Shown: positions 8,771 through 18,411, counted from the stretch's first letter. The stretch is 64,000 bases of DNA from Coprococcus_C hominis (GCF_020687505.1 NZ_JAJEQT010000001.1); one strand, 5' to 3'. The notes: generated from the sequence alone by a model not told the origin. Numbers and translations: made by a program.

Positions 8771-10096
8771 TTACTTTTCTTTTTTTATCAGGTGAAACCA
8801 ATCCTGTATATGCTTTTCATATCCGAGATTCCCCGGTTTATAGAATGTTCTCCCTACTAACTGATCCGGCAGATACTGCTGCTCCACATAATGATTCTCA
8901 TAGTCATGTGCATACTTGTATCCAACGTTGCCAAGCTTTTCCGCCCCGGAATAATGCGCATCCCGGAGATAGACCGGCACCTGACAGTTTCCAACCTCTT
9001 TCACTGCCTGCATCGCATCGAAAATCGCATTGACTACCGCATTGCTCTTCGGTGCACATGCCACATAGGTTGCCGCCTGCGCCAATATGATCTGCGCCTC
9101 TGGCATACCAACACGTTCCACTGCCTGTGCACATGCGGTTGCCACCTGTATTGCCTGCGGGTCTGCGTTGCCGACATCCTCACTGGCACAAATCATAATT
9201 CTTCTGGCGATAAATGTCACGCTCTCCCCTGCGTATAACATCTTTGCCAGATAATACACGGCGGCATCCGGATCGGAACCACGCATGCTTTTTATAAACG
9301 CGGAAATAATGTCATAGTGGTTATCTCCGTCTTTATCATATCGTATGGAGCGCCGCTGAATGCACTCCTCCGCCACAGGAAGATCTATCACAATCTTCCC
9401 CGTCTCCGGATTCCGCTCGGTCGACAGGATGCCAAGCTCAACTGCATTCAGTGCATGTCTCGCATCGCCCTCCGACATATCTGCCAGAAAATCAACTGCC
9501 TCCTCCGTAATCTCCGCGTCATAGCTTCCCATACCCTTTTCGGTATCGGTCACTGCACGCCGGATCAACGTCTTGATGTTCTCCTTCGATAACGGTTTTA
9601 ACTGAAAAATAGAAGAGCGCGATATTAACGCAGAATTCACTTCAAAATAAGGGTTCTCCGTTGTCGCGCCTATCAGTATTACTGTTCCATCCTCTACAAA
9701 CGGGAGAAGATAATCCTGCTGCGCTTTGTTAAACCGATGAATCTCGTCCACAAAAAGAATCGTCTTCTTGCCATACATTCCGAGATTATCTTTTGATTCC
9801 TTCACCACTGCCTCGATATCCTTCTTCCCGGCAGTCGTCGCATTCAGTTCCTTAAATACCGCGCTCGTCGTATTGGCAATCACCATCGCAAGCGTTGTCT
9901 TCCCCGTCCCTGGTGGACCATATAAGATAATCGAGCTGAGCTTATCTGCCTGTATCACACGGTACAACAGCTTATCCTTTCCAAGAATGTGCTCCTGCCC
10001 AACTACCTCGTCCAATGAAGTCGGCCGAAGCCGCTTTGCAAGCGGGGATTCGCCCTTCTTCATGTTTGTCTCTCTCATATAATCAAATAAATCCAT
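8771..10096 (-). CDS. rarA: Replication-associated recombination protein A (AAA+ ATPase)
   Basis: 441 residues, full length for RarA/MgsA/WRNIP1. N-terminal PLAKRLRPTSLDEVVGQEH, Walker A GPPGTGKT (60-67), Walker B ILFVDEIHRFNKAQQD, sensor motif TTENPYFEVN, then the C-terminal tetramerisation region (HYDIISAFIKSMRGSDPDAA). RarA acts at stalled replication forks and gaps. It is 10 bp downstream of a response-regulator gene and 11 bp upstream of the efflux cassette, so it may be co-transcribed with both. Such linkage may be accidental crowding rather than functional. Confidence 0.95.
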   Translation of the reverse strand: MDLFDYMRETNMKKGESPLAKRLRPTSLDEVVGQEHILGKDKLLYRVIQADKLSSIILYGPPGTGKTTLAMVIANTTSAVFKELNATTAGKKDIEAVVKESKDNLGMYGKKTILFVDEIHRFNKAQQDYLLPFVEDGTVILIGATTENPYFEVNSALISRSSIFQLKPLSKENIKTLIRRAVTDTEKGMGSYDAEITEEAVDFLADMSEGDARHALNAVELGILSTERNPETGKIVIDLPVAEECIQRRSIRYDKDGDNHYDIISAFIKSMRGSDPDAAVYYLAKMLYAGESVTFIARRIMICASEDVGNADPQAIQVATACAQAVERVGMPEAQIILAQAATYVACAPKSNAVVNAIFDAMQAVKEVGNCQVPVYLRDAHYSGAEKLGNVGYKYAHDYENHYVEQQYLPDQLVGRTFYKPGNLGYEKHIQDWFHLIKKEK

Positions 10097-10106
10097 TTGT
10101 TTTTAC

Positions 10107-10496
10107 CTAGATGATCTCAAGCTTGCGAATCAGGCTGTCAAACTTCATGATATCAATCGGTTTACACATGTACTCCTCATAATCATCACTCGCATAACTT
10201 GCATCAAACCCTTCATCAAGTGCACTGATCATAATGACCTTACAGCGCTTGTCTCTTGGTGTGCCAAGCTTCCGCTCCGCATCCCGGATAGACGCCAGCG
10301 CCTTATATCCATCAATCTTTGGCATCATAATATCCATACAGATCAGATCGAACCGTTCGTTCGTGCTGACCGCATTTACAAATTCATCCACGGCCGCGAT
10401 TCCATCTCTTGCCAGTACGACTTCGCCATACTTTGACAACAGCTTCTGCATAAATTTTCCACTTGCCAAATCGTCCTCTGCTACTAATACTTTCAT
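10107..10496 (-). CDS. Single-domain response regulator (CheY-like receiver)
   Basis: 129 residues consisting only of a receiver domain: acidic pair EDD at 7-9, phospho-acceptor Asp55 (ICMDIMMPKIDG), switch Ser in MISALDE, and the conserved Lys in CKPID. No output domain follows, so it signals by protein interaction or phosphotransfer. No histidine kinase is encoded in the window. The start has GGGAGG seven bases upstream. It sits between the TetR gene and rarA. Confidence 0.88.
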   Translation of the reverse strand: MKVLVAEDDLASGKFMQKLLSKYGEVVLARDGIAAVDEFVNAVSTNERFDLICMDIMMPKIDGYKALASIRDAERKLGTPRDKRCKVIMISALDEGFDASYASDDYEEYMCKPIDIMKFDSLIRKLEII

Positions 10497-10524
10497 AAAC
10501 TGCCTCCCAATCCTATTCTCACGC

Positions 10525-11118
10525 TTATTTTTTTATCTGAAGTAACTGCATCCATTTCTGAATATTATCCATATATTCTTCCTTGAACGACTTCTTGTGA
10601 TAAGAAATTCTGCGTTCCAATATATGACTCATCGCCATACCCGTTACATTGTTTGCCAACACAGGCGCCGAAATGACGTCTGAGATTTCTCCGGCGTCCA
10701 TTGCTTTTTGAAACAAGTCTCCCAGAAATGCCAAACGTTCTGTGATGCACCATGCAATCCTCTCCCGCGTCTCCACGATATGTAACAGTTCTTCATACTG
10801 AAGCATCAATGTGGAAATCGCATAATAGTTATCATAATAGGTTGCATACGCTTCCAGATAATCGATCAGTTTTTCCACATAGGTTGCATCCTTTGCCTGC
10901 ACCGTCTGACGAATGCCTTTGTCAAACTTTGAATATGTTTCGACCACCTCCACGAGCACTTCATCAATGCCGCCAAAATATTTGTACATGAGTGCCTCTG
11001 ACATATTTTCCTTCAGGGCAAGGTTTTTAGTTGTAAGAGCTGATAATCCGGATTCGCTGATAATTTCGATTGCAGATGCAATTATTCTATCTTTTCTCGA
11101 TACAAAGCTGTCCCCCAA
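10525..11118 (-). CDS. TetR-family transcriptional regulator
   Basis: 197 residues. The N-terminal TetR HTH (about residues 8-54) reads RKDRIIASAIEIISESGLSALTTKNLALKENMSEALMYKYFG (quoted only to identify the helix-turn-helix region), with a helical ligand-binding and dimerisation region after it. The start is a TTG at 11118, with GAGAGG seven bases upstream and a consensus promoter beyond. The gene leads a minus-strand series that includes an ABC efflux cassette, so it could control that cassette, as TetR proteins often do. No obvious operator palindrome was identified. Confidence 0.85.
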   Translation of the reverse strand: MGDSFVSRKDRIIASAIEIISESGLSALTTKNLALKENMSEALMYKYFGGIDEVLVEVVETYSKFDKGIRQTVQAKDATYVEKLIDYLEAYATYYDNYYAISTLMLQYEELLHIVETRERIAWCITERLAFLGDLFQKAMDAGEISDVISAPVLANNVTGMAMSHILERRISYHKKSFKEEYMDNIQKWMQLLQIKK

Positions 11119-11154
11119 TAGTATTCCTCTCCGTCCTATTTTTTACATACGTTC

Positions 11155-11183
11155 ATTCTATGCCATTTGCCTGTTTTTGTCAA
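11155..11183 (-). promoter_or_regulatory. Consensus promoter of the TetR gene
   Basis: Minus-strand TTGACA (11183-11178), 17-bp spacer, TAGAAT (11160-11155), 37 bp upstream of the TTG start. It begins just past the T-run of the cold-shock gene terminator. Confidence 0.75.
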
Positions 11184-11190
11184 TAAAATA

Positions 11191-11227
11191 CAAAAATAGG
11201 AGCCATCGTTTTACACGGTGACTCCTA
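11191..11227 (-). terminator. Rho-independent terminator of the cold-shock gene
   Basis: A 12-position stem (TAGGAGCCATCG against CGGTGACTCCTA, one C/A mismatch and one wobble) with a 7-nt loop, followed on the minus strand by TTTTTGTATTTT. It lies about 105 nt after the csp stop. Confidence 0.75.
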
Positions 11228-11332
11228 CTTTGTTTCACTCAATAAATATAACAAATCCCAATTCAAAATTCAGTATAACAATGCATGCAGAATCTATAAA
11301 ATATAGGTACCCTGTTACTTGATTAAGCTAAA

Positions 11333-11536
11333 CTACTTGATAACAGTTACGTTTGTAGCCTGTGGTCCCTTCTCGCCATCAACAACATCAAACTCAACCT
11401 TCTGATTCTCTTCAAGGTTCTTGTAACCTTCCATGTTCAGTCCTGAGTAATGTACGAATACATCCTTGCCGTTCTCGTCTGTGATGAATCCAAAGCCCTT
11501 CTGGCTGTTGAACCACTTTACTGTACCTTTTGTCAT
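11333..11536 (-). CDS. Cold-shock protein, CspA/CspB type
   Basis: 67 residues forming a single OB-fold cold-shock domain, with RNP1 (KGFGFI) and RNP2 (VFVHYS) motifs. It binds single-stranded RNA and DNA and prevents secondary structure in mRNA. Full length for the family. GGAGG is upstream of the ATG. It is expressed as a monocistron from the promoter at 11588-11616 with a short leader containing a hairpin, and ends at the terminator 11191-11227. Confidence 0.96.
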   Translation of the reverse strand: MTKGTVKWFNSQKGFGFITDENGKDVFVHYSGLNMEGYKNLEENQKVEFDVVDGEKGPQATNVTVIK

Positions 11537-11560
11537 GACAAATCCTCCAATTTTTAAAAT

Positions 11561-11582
11561 CGCATTTCTATCTGAAAATGCG
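11561..11582 (-). promoter_or_regulatory. Hairpin at the 5' end of the csp transcript
   Basis: Perfect 7-bp stem CGCATTT/AAATGCG with an 8-nt loop. The predicted transcription start (about 11581) lies at the base of this hairpin, so the mRNA would begin with it. Possible roles are mRNA stability or a thermosensitive leader. Confidence 0.45.
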
Positions 11583-11587
11583 TCTTA

Positions 11588-11616
11588 ACAATAGCACACA
11601 CACGTGCATTCGTCAA
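11588..11616 (-). promoter_or_regulatory. Promoter of the cold-shock gene
   Basis: Minus-strand TTGACG (11616-11611), 17-bp spacer, TATTGT (11593-11588). It begins five bases after the stop codon of the upstream DUF5688 gene. Confidence 0.65.
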
Positions 11617-11620
11617 GCAT

Positions 11621-12517
11621 TTATCCTACAATATTTCCCAATTCTTTATCGTAAAAATAGACCGCATCTGACAGAAATTCCGTGTCGGGAACTACAAATT
11701 CATTGACTTCCCGCAGTGTATTTTCTAACATTTCCTTTTCTTTTTTTGCATCTGTAAGACACAATAACAGCTCGTTCACACTCGACGGCACGATGTAGAC
11801 ACTTTTTCCCATCTGCTCTGCAAACGAGGCGACCACATCCTTGTAGAGCAGCATCGTCGCACCATAGATAAACTGCCGGTTCGATAGGATATAGACCTCC
11901 GGCTCCTCCGGATACACATGTTCCTGTGGAAACCGTGTCCGCAAAAACTCATCCAGCCGCATAAGAAATGGCGGAAACAACCGGATCGTGTTCTCCTTTG
12001 CCATACAGTACAGTTCTTCCACTGTACATGCGCTCTTCTCCATGCTGTCATAGTCAATCAACGCAGACGCAATCCCCGCCTCGTCCATCTTTACAAGATA
12101 GCGGAACGTAATTGCCATATCATGAAACGGAATATACGGGCAGTTTGCAAGCGTCTCCTGATTGCGTTCGTAATTCACCAGACGCAAAAACACACGGCTC
12201 TGCATCTGATCCAGATCAACTGTCAACGGTTCCTGCTTTTGCAGGCAGTCTTCCACCCGTCTGTATTCCTTTGCGACCAGTTCTAACACATCCGAAAGCG
12301 ATGCCTGCTGCCGCACCATATACTGATAATATTGTTCCAGATAAATCGTTGGGGATACATAATCTCCCTGCAATAAGATCACAAGTCCGACATGCTCGAC
12401 GCCATTGTTATGACACACCGTCTCCAGCCGGATGCTCTCGATCTCATACTGCAAAAGATACTCTGCGATACCGTTTACCACGGCATTACAAAAAGATTTA
12501 AAATCCATACGCTCCAT
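11621..12517 (-). CDS. DUF5688-family protein
   Basis: 298 residues, soluble, no signal peptide. It matches the pattern of DUF5688: an N-terminal FKSFCNAVVNGIAEYL helix, a central MEKSACTVEELYCMAKENTIRLFPP segment, and a C-terminal YILSNRQFIYGATMLLY ... YIVPSSVNELLL block. The family is abundant and often multicopy in Lachnospiraceae and has no known function to my knowledge. AAGGAG precedes the ATG by eight bases. It is followed at once by the csp promoter. Confidence 0.75.
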   Translation of the reverse strand: MERMDFKSFCNAVVNGIAEYLLQYEIESIRLETVCHNNGVEHVGLVILLQGDYVSPTIYLEQYYQYMVRQQASLSDVLELVAKEYRRVEDCLQKQEPLTVDLDQMQSRVFLRLVNYERNQETLANCPYIPFHDMAITFRYLVKMDEAGIASALIDYDSMEKSACTVEELYCMAKENTIRLFPPFLMRLDEFLRTRFPQEHVYPEEPEVYILSNRQFIYGATMLLYKDVVASFAEQMGKSVYIVPSSVNELLLCLTDAKKEKEMLENTLREVNEFVVPDTEFLSDAVYFYDKELGNIVG

Positions 12518-12556
12518 ATTTAAAACTCCTTTATTCTAAATAATTCACGTAGGAAA

Positions 12557-12579
12557 ATTCAGACCGGACATGTCTGAAT
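12557..12579 (-). terminator. Probable terminator downstream of hisC
   Basis: Perfect 8-bp stem ATTCAGAC/GTCTGAAT, 7-nt loop, followed on the minus strand by TTTCC. The T-run is short, so termination may be weak. Confidence 0.45.
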
Positions 12580-12625
12580 GATGACATCCCCTATTATATT
12601 TTCTTTTTTACAAAAGCACAACCAC

Positions 12626-13672
12626 TTACAGCAAAGTTTTCAAAAATGCAACAAATAATTGCATTTCTTTATCGGTTCCAATGCTGATACGCAGATAATT
12701 GTCAATCCTTGGCTTATCAAAATACCGTACGAAAATCTTATGTTCTCTTGCGTTCTCAAATATTTCTTTCGCCGGAATCGTCTTGTGTGTCGCAAATACG
12801 AAGTTCGCACTTGACGGAAGCACAGTAAATCCAAGTGCCTCGATCTCCTTTACAAACCATGTTCTCGTATCGACAACCTTCTTGACCATCTCCTTAAAAT
12901 AGTCATCTGCCTTGATCGAGCAGGTTCCAAGCTCGATGCTTGTCAGATCCATCGTATAGGAATTGTAGGAATATTTGACATCGTTTAAGTAACCGATCAG
13001 TTTCTCATTTCCGAGCGCATATCCGATACGGAGTCCTGCCATCGAACGGGACTTCGAGAATGTACGGACAACAAGCAGATTGTCAAATTCCTTCAGAAGC
13101 GGCAGTGCTGTCTGTCCACCGAAGTCGACATATGCCTCATCCACGATCACGATCACATCCGGGTTGTGGCTTACGATGTCACGCACAAATTCAACCGGCT
13201 CTGCGATTCCGGTTGGTGCATTCGGATTCGGGAATACAACGCCTCCATTTTCCCCATAATAATCGGACGCTTTGATACGGAAGTCCGCATCGAGCGGCTT
13301 CGTCTCATATGGAATCCGGAGCATATCTGCCCACACATCGTAGAAGGAATATGTAATATCCGGGAAGAAAATCGGCTTTCCCGAATTGAAAAATGTCATA
13401 AATGACATTGCAAGTACATCGTCGCTTCCGACACCGACAAATACCTGATTTTTATCCACACCGTGATACTCTGCGATTGCATCAACCAGCTTTGTCGCTG
13501 CCGGATCCGGATACAGACGCAGATTTTCTAACTCTACCTGCTTATTTAATACCTCAGGTGCCGGTGGATATGGATTCTCATTTGTATTTAACTTGATAAT
13601 GTCCTGTTCCTTTGGCTGTTCGCCCGGTACATATGGCACAACCTTTCGTATATTTGCTTCCCAGTTTCCCAT
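12626..13672 (-). CDS. hisC: Histidinol-phosphate aminotransferase-like enzyme
   Basis: 348-residue fold-type I PLP enzyme. NENPYPP near residue 31, the Asp that contacts the PLP pyridine in VDEAYVDF (Asp178), Schiff-base Lys207 in TFSKSRSMAGLRIGY, and the C-terminal LRISIGT arginine. It is predicted to convert imidazole-acetol phosphate and glutamate to histidinol phosphate. No other his gene is nearby, and stand-alone HisC homologues can act on aromatic amino acids, so substrate is inferred. GGAGGAACG precedes the ATG. It lies 18 bp after pepD. Confidence 0.88.
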   Translation of the reverse strand: MGNWEANIRKVVPYVPGEQPKEQDIIKLNTNENPYPPAPEVLNKQVELENLRLYPDPAATKLVDAIAEYHGVDKNQVFVGVGSDDVLAMSFMTFFNSGKPIFFPDITYSFYDVWADMLRIPYETKPLDADFRIKASDYYGENGGVVFPNPNAPTGIAEPVEFVRDIVSHNPDVIVIVDEAYVDFGGQTALPLLKEFDNLLVVRTFSKSRSMAGLRIGYALGNEKLIGYLNDVKYSYNSYTMDLTSIELGTCSIKADDYFKEMVKKVVDTRTWFVKEIEALGFTVLPSSANFVFATHKTIPAKEIFENAREHKIFVRYFDKPRIDNYLRISIGTDKEMQLFVAFLKTLL

Positions 13673-13690
13673 AAGTCTCGTTCCTCCAAA

Positions 13691-15148
13691 CTATTTCAGT
13701 CTCTTTAAGATCTCCAGTGTATATTCCCACGTTCTCTGCACGCTGTCAACATGCAATCGCTCGTTCGGTGTGTGGATGTCATACATCTGCGGGCCATACG
13801 ACACGCAGTCCAGATCCTTCATCTTATCCATGAAAAGTCCACATTCCACGCCCGCATGGATCACATCCAGCTTCGGCTTCCCGCCATATAACTCCTCGTA
13901 GACAGCGACCATCACATCGCGCAGCTTTGATTCCTGCTTATACTCCCATGCCGGATATGTCCCGCTCTCCGTGTACTGTCCACCCAGATGTTCACACAAT
14001 GTCCGGATCTGTAAAGCAAGCAGATTCTTCTCACTGCCTACACTGCTCCGCACCGAAAATCCCATCTGTACTTCCTCTTCCTTCATGGTAAGAATTCCAA
14101 GATTGAGCGACGTCTGCACGAGTCCCGGCATCGCATCACTCATTTTCTGCACGCCATTTGGAAGCAGTACGAGTGCATCGATAATTGCATCGCCGCTCGC
14201 ACGGTTCATCACCTGTGCCACCGCTTCTGTACATTCTTTTATCTTCAATGTCACATCCGGATCACTTACCTGGTATTCATGGCTGATCGTCGCCTGCAGC
14301 GTCTGCACCGCCTGCTTCACAGTATCCTTTGCTTCTGCTTCCACGACAAACACTGCCTGTGCCGCACGTGGAATTGCATTATCCTTCTTGCCACCGTCGA
14401 TCAACACGAGCCGGATGTCTGCCGCTGTCTGTATCGCCTTTAACGTTCTGCCTAGCGTCTTGTTCGCATTCGCGCGCTGCTTGATGATCTCCATGCCAGA
14501 ATGTCCACCGAGCAGTCCATCCACACTAAGCTGCATACAGACCGGATGCATCAGATTACATGCTTCCCACACAATCGGCATATGGCAGACCGCCGTCATA
14601 CCTCCGGCACAGCCGACCAGAAGCTGTCCCTCATCCTCCGAATCAAGATTCAGCATATACGATGCCTGCAGATCATCGGTTGTAATCCCTGCCGCACCAA
14701 GCATGCCGATTTCTTCGTCGACCGTAATCACAACTTCGAGTGCCGGATGCGGAATATCGGAAGCATCCAAAATGGCAAGTGCAAACGCAACGGCAATTCC
14801 ATCATCACCGCCAAGGGTTGTCCGGTCTGCGTGGATCACATTTCCCTCGAGCACCAGATCCAATCCCTGCGTATGGAAATCAATCTCCTTGTCGTCTGTC
14901 TTCTCGCAGACCATATCCATATGTCCCTGTAACATCACGACCGGCGCATCTTCGTAACCGCTCGTCGCCGGTTTCTTGATGATGACATTTCCAAGTGTAT
15001 CCTGTCTCACATAGAGATTCCGTTCCTTTGCAAATGCAACCAAATAATCGCTGATTGCCTGTGTGTCCGAAGATTCGTGCGGAATCCCACAGATCTCCTC
15101 AAAATAATGAAAGACTGCTTTCGGTTCTAACTGTGCAAGCACTGCCAT
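13691..15148 (-). CDS. pepD: Aminoacyl-histidine dipeptidase (Xaa-His dipeptidase)
   Basis: 485-residue M20-family metallopeptidase. Metal and catalytic region QGHMDMVCE with His76 and Asp78, LGGDDGIAV, the catalytic Glu pair in TVDEEIGMLGA, and a C-terminal GVECGLF motif. Cytoplasmic; hydrolyses carnosine-like dipeptides and a broad range of others. The length is standard for PepD. The gene is 18 bp upstream of hisC, a plausible but untested link to histidine supply. Confidence 0.93.
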   Translation of the reverse strand: MAVLAQLEPKAVFHYFEEICGIPHESSDTQAISDYLVAFAKERNLYVRQDTLGNVIIKKPATSGYEDAPVVMLQGHMDMVCEKTDDKEIDFHTQGLDLVLEGNVIHADRTTLGGDDGIAVAFALAILDASDIPHPALEVVITVDEEIGMLGAAGITTDDLQASYMLNLDSEDEGQLLVGCAGGMTAVCHMPIVWEACNLMHPVCMQLSVDGLLGGHSGMEIIKQRANANKTLGRTLKAIQTAADIRLVLIDGGKKDNAIPRAAQAVFVVEAEAKDTVKQAVQTLQATISHEYQVSDPDVTLKIKECTEAVAQVMNRASGDAIIDALVLLPNGVQKMSDAMPGLVQTSLNLGILTMKEEEVQMGFSVRSSVGSEKNLLALQIRTLCEHLGGQYTESGTYPAWEYKQESKLRDVMVAVYEELYGGKPKLDVIHAGVECGLFMDKMKDLDCVSYGPQMYDIHTPNERLHVDSVQRTWEYTLEILKRLK

Positions 15149-15183
15149 AGTGGCTGCCTCCTTTTTTCACAATTACATGCATA

Positions 15184-17550
15184 TTATTTTTTCTTTATAG
15201 TTCTTACTTTCTCTTCAAATGCGGCAATGAAATGTGCCACCTTCTCCTCTGTCCTAAGGTGTGCGTCGAGATAAACCAGAATCTCGCGCAGGGACTTCTG
15301 AGGGGAATACTGATAATTGTTCCGGATCACGCCGATATCCCAGCCCTCGGCTGCCCACGCCTGATTTGCCGCTGTAAGCAGTGCATCATCCTCGCAGATG
15401 ACCTTGAGCTGTGTATCCACACTATAACTATATGGAGATTTCACATCGAGATAGATGCGTGTCTCGCCAAATACATTCTCCGCTGCCGAAGAGGTTGCAG
15501 CCAGAATATCATAATAGCCTTCCTCCACTGCAAACTGTTCAAGATCCATATCATACGATGCGAGATCCCGGATTGCAATCGCGAAAGTTACATCCTTCTT
15601 CTCGCCCGGTGCAAGCTTCACCTTCTCGAAGGCTTTCAGCTCCTTCTCCGGCTTTGCAAGTGTGCTGTACGGATCATGAATATAGATCTGTATGACTTCG
15701 CTACCTGCGACCTTACCGGTATTCTCCACGGTTGTATGAACCTTGATCGTATCCCCATCGACTGCCGCATCCACCAGCTTGCAGTCAAATGTTGTATACG
15801 ACATGCCATAGCCAAATGGATACCTTGGACGGAGCTTCTTCTTATCATAATACCGGTAACCGACGTAGATACCTTCGCCATACGATACATGATACCCATC
15901 TCCTGGGAAATTCATGTATGTTGGCATATCCTCGATCCGCTCCGGGAATGTAATCGTCAGTTTACCAGATGGATTTACCTCACCTGCGATCATATCGGAA
16001 AGTGCCTTTGCACCTGCCATACCCGGAAGGAACGTTGCAAAGACTGCCTTTACATTGTCTGTATCAATCTCACGCATATCGATCGGTCCACATGTGTTCA
16101 GAACTAAGATCACGTTCTTGCCAGCCTGTGCTAACCGCTTTAACACTGCCAGATCCTCATCGGCAAGCGCAAGTGTCTTCCGGTCATTTCCTTCCATGCC
16201 CGGTACGATGCCGATCATAACCACATACTCTGCCTGCGCTTCGTCAACTACATCGAAATACCGTGCAAACTCTGCCGCTACGTCCCCGTGACGGCTTGTA
16301 TCAATCCCGGCAGAACCGGAGCCACACTCTAACATCTGTGCATGTCCGCTGCCAAGCAGTGCGATCTTCGTATGCTTTGCAAGCGGGCAGGCTGCATCAT
16401 TCTTAAGCAGTACAATTCCCTCGCAGGCTGCCTCGTAGGCTGCCTCGTCCGTCTGCTTTATGATTTCATCTACCGGAAGCTTGTCAACTTCTTCCTTCTT
16501 ATAGTTTTCTGTAATCCACTTGATTGCAGTAAGTACACGTTCGCATGCCTGATCGACCTTCTCCTCTGACAGTGTAGCTGCTTTCACTGCATCATAGATT
16601 GCCTGTGGTTCGCCCGGTCCCGGCATCGCGAGATCCGTTCCGCCAGCAAGTGCCTTTGCAGGATCTAAGACAGCGCCCCAGTCCGACATTACCATACCGT
16701 CAAAGCCGAAATCCTTGCGCAGCTTCTCCTCTAATAACCATGCACTCTCTGTACAGCGCACACCGTTGATCCGGTTGTACGCATTCATGATAGACTTCGT
16801 GCCACCCTCTTTTACGCACGCACGGAAGCCCGGAAAATAAATTTCCTCCAATGCACGCTTCGAGATCGTCTCATCGATTCCTACCCGGTTTGTCTCCTGG
16901 CTGTTCGCCGCATAATGCTTCACGGTTGCAGAGACACCATAGCTCTGGATGCCCTTGACGATTTCCGGTGTAAGCTTCGATACGACACACGGATCCTCAG
17001 AATATCCCTCGAAGAGACGTCCATTTCTCGGATCACGCAGAATGTTGACATTTGGTCCGAGCAGGAAATGCACGCCATAGACACAACACTCTAATCCAAG
17101 TGCCTCACCAACCTTGCGGATTACCTCCGGATTCCACGTACAGCCAAGCAAAATGCCCGGTGGATAACAGCCCGGTGCATAATCCTTACCCTGCAGGCGC
17201 ACGTCCATATGCTTCTTCACCCAGCCGTATAACACCTTCTCATCTTCCGAAAGCTTCTCCGGCTCAAAATAATGCTCAATCACATGTACAAGCCGCGTGC
17301 TTCCAATCATATTGACCGGCTTGCTCGTATCTGCGTCGATCTGCTTACGCTCCTCGGCATTCGACCAGTCCTCATACTCGGTCATATCGCCGAATACCTG
17401 CTCCAGATTCATACCGGTTGCACCGTCCAGAAGCTGCATACGCGGCACACCGAGACGGTCGATTCCATAGCTTCCGAAGAAGGTCGCACCATTTACCAGA
17501 TGCGACTTCTCCTCGAGCGTCATATTCTTTATAATTTCCTGTATTTCCAT
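15184..17550 (-). CDS. Glycoside hydrolase family 3 beta-glucosidase
   Basis: 788 residues. The N-terminal GH3 barrel includes KHYAANS (211-217) and the catalytic nucleophile Asp290 in MVMSDWGA. It is followed by the alpha/beta sandwich domain (about 385-560, with GSGSAGIDTSRHGD) and a C-terminal fibronectin III-like domain (about 625-700, EVIQIYIHDPYSTLAKPEKELKAF in part). There is no signal peptide, so it is cytoplasmic and probably cleaves imported beta-glucosides or oligosaccharides. The order resembles BglB/BglX enzymes of gut Firmicutes. GGAGG precedes the ATG. No sugar transporter adjoins it. Confidence 0.93.
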   Translation of the reverse strand: MEIQEIIKNMTLEEKSHLVNGATFFGSYGIDRLGVPRMQLLDGATGMNLEQVFGDMTEYEDWSNAEERKQIDADTSKPVNMIGSTRLVHVIEHYFEPEKLSEDEKVLYGWVKKHMDVRLQGKDYAPGCYPPGILLGCTWNPEVIRKVGEALGLECCVYGVHFLLGPNVNILRDPRNGRLFEGYSEDPCVVSKLTPEIVKGIQSYGVSATVKHYAANSQETNRVGIDETISKRALEEIYFPGFRACVKEGGTKSIMNAYNRINGVRCTESAWLLEEKLRKDFGFDGMVMSDWGAVLDPAKALAGGTDLAMPGPGEPQAIYDAVKAATLSEEKVDQACERVLTAIKWITENYKKEEVDKLPVDEIIKQTDEAAYEAACEGIVLLKNDAACPLAKHTKIALLGSGHAQMLECGSGSAGIDTSRHGDVAAEFARYFDVVDEAQAEYVVMIGIVPGMEGNDRKTLALADEDLAVLKRLAQAGKNVILVLNTCGPIDMREIDTDNVKAVFATFLPGMAGAKALSDMIAGEVNPSGKLTITFPERIEDMPTYMNFPGDGYHVSYGEGIYVGYRYYDKKKLRPRYPFGYGMSYTTFDCKLVDAAVDGDTIKVHTTVENTGKVAGSEVIQIYIHDPYSTLAKPEKELKAFEKVKLAPGEKKDVTFAIAIRDLASYDMDLEQFAVEEGYYDILAATSSAAENVFGETRIYLDVKSPYSYSVDTQLKVICEDDALLTAANQAWAAEGWDIGVIRNNYQYSPQKSLREILVYLDAHLRTEEKVAHFIAAFEEKVRTIKKK

Positions 17551-17577
17551 TCCTTTTCCTCCAGTATATAGATAGCT

Positions 17578-18411
17578 TTATGCAGCCAGTGCAAAATATG
17601 CGATCACGGCGATGCCGAGGATGATACGATACACACCGAACACCTGAAAATCATGCTTTTTGATATAGCTCATTAGGAACTTGATCACTACAAGTGAAAC
17701 AGCAAATGCAACGGCACAGCCGACAATCAGGATCACAAGCTCCGAGCTTGTGATTGCCACACTCATCTTAATTACCTTCAAAAGCGAATATCCAAACATA
17801 ACCGGAACCGCTAAGAAGAATGTAAATTCAGCAGCTGCTACACGGGATACACCGATCAGGAGTGCTCCTATGATCGTCGAACCGGAGCGGGATGTACCCG
17901 GTACAATGGATAACACCTGGAAAAGACCTATCAAAAACGCAGTCTTATATGTGATATCTTCCAGCTTCTCCACCTTCGGTGTCCGCGTCTTGTTCCAGCG
18001 TTCCACGATGATAAAAACGATACCATAAAAGATCAGGGCACCTGCGATCACATACGGCGTCTCGAAATGTGCTGTGATATAATCATCAAACAGCAGTGTC
18101 ACGATAGCACCCGGGATGCAGGCAACAACAACCTTAAACCACAGGGAAAATGTCTCCTTCACACAGACCGGTTTTGACTTATCTTTCATCTGAAATGGCC
18201 ACATTTTTTTCCAGAACAACAGGATAACTGCCAAAATTGCGCCAAGCTGAATGACAACAAAAAACATCTCCTTGAACTCTTTGGATGCCTGAATCTGGAT
18301 GAACTCATCCACCAGAAGCATATGTCCGGTACTGCTGATCGGAAGCCATTCTGTGACTCCTTCTACAATTCCTAAAAAAACAACCTTTAAAATTTCAACT
18401 ATACTTAACAT
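17578..18411 (-). CDS. uppP: Undecaprenyl-diphosphatase
   Basis: 277-residue integral membrane protein of the BacA/UppP family. Conserved EGVTEWLPISSTGH (17-30) and PGTSRSGSTIIGAL, and seven to eight hydrophobic segments. It dephosphorylates C55-PP to recycle the lipid carrier for peptidoglycan and confers bacitracin tolerance. GGAGG precedes the ATG at optimal spacing, and a leader hairpin lies just upstream. Confidence 0.96.
   Translation of the reverse strand: MLSIVEILKVVFLGIVEGVTEWLPISSTGHMLLVDEFIQIQASKEFKEMFFVVIQLGAILAVILLFWKKMWPFQMKDKSKPVCVKETFSLWFKVVVACIPGAIVTLLFDDYITAHFETPYVIAGALIFYGIVFIIVERWNKTRTPKVEKLEDITYKTAFLIGLFQVLSIVPGTSRSGSTIIGALLIGVSRVAAAEFTFFLAVPVMFGYSLLKVIKMSVAITSSELVILIVGCAVAFAVSLVVIKFLMSYIKKHDFQVFGVYRIILGIAVIAYFALAA

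Noticed and set aside
13971..14957. Plus-strand 328-codon ORF opposite pepD
   Set aside because: No RBS and no recognisable domain, while the minus-strand pepD has complete catalytic motifs.
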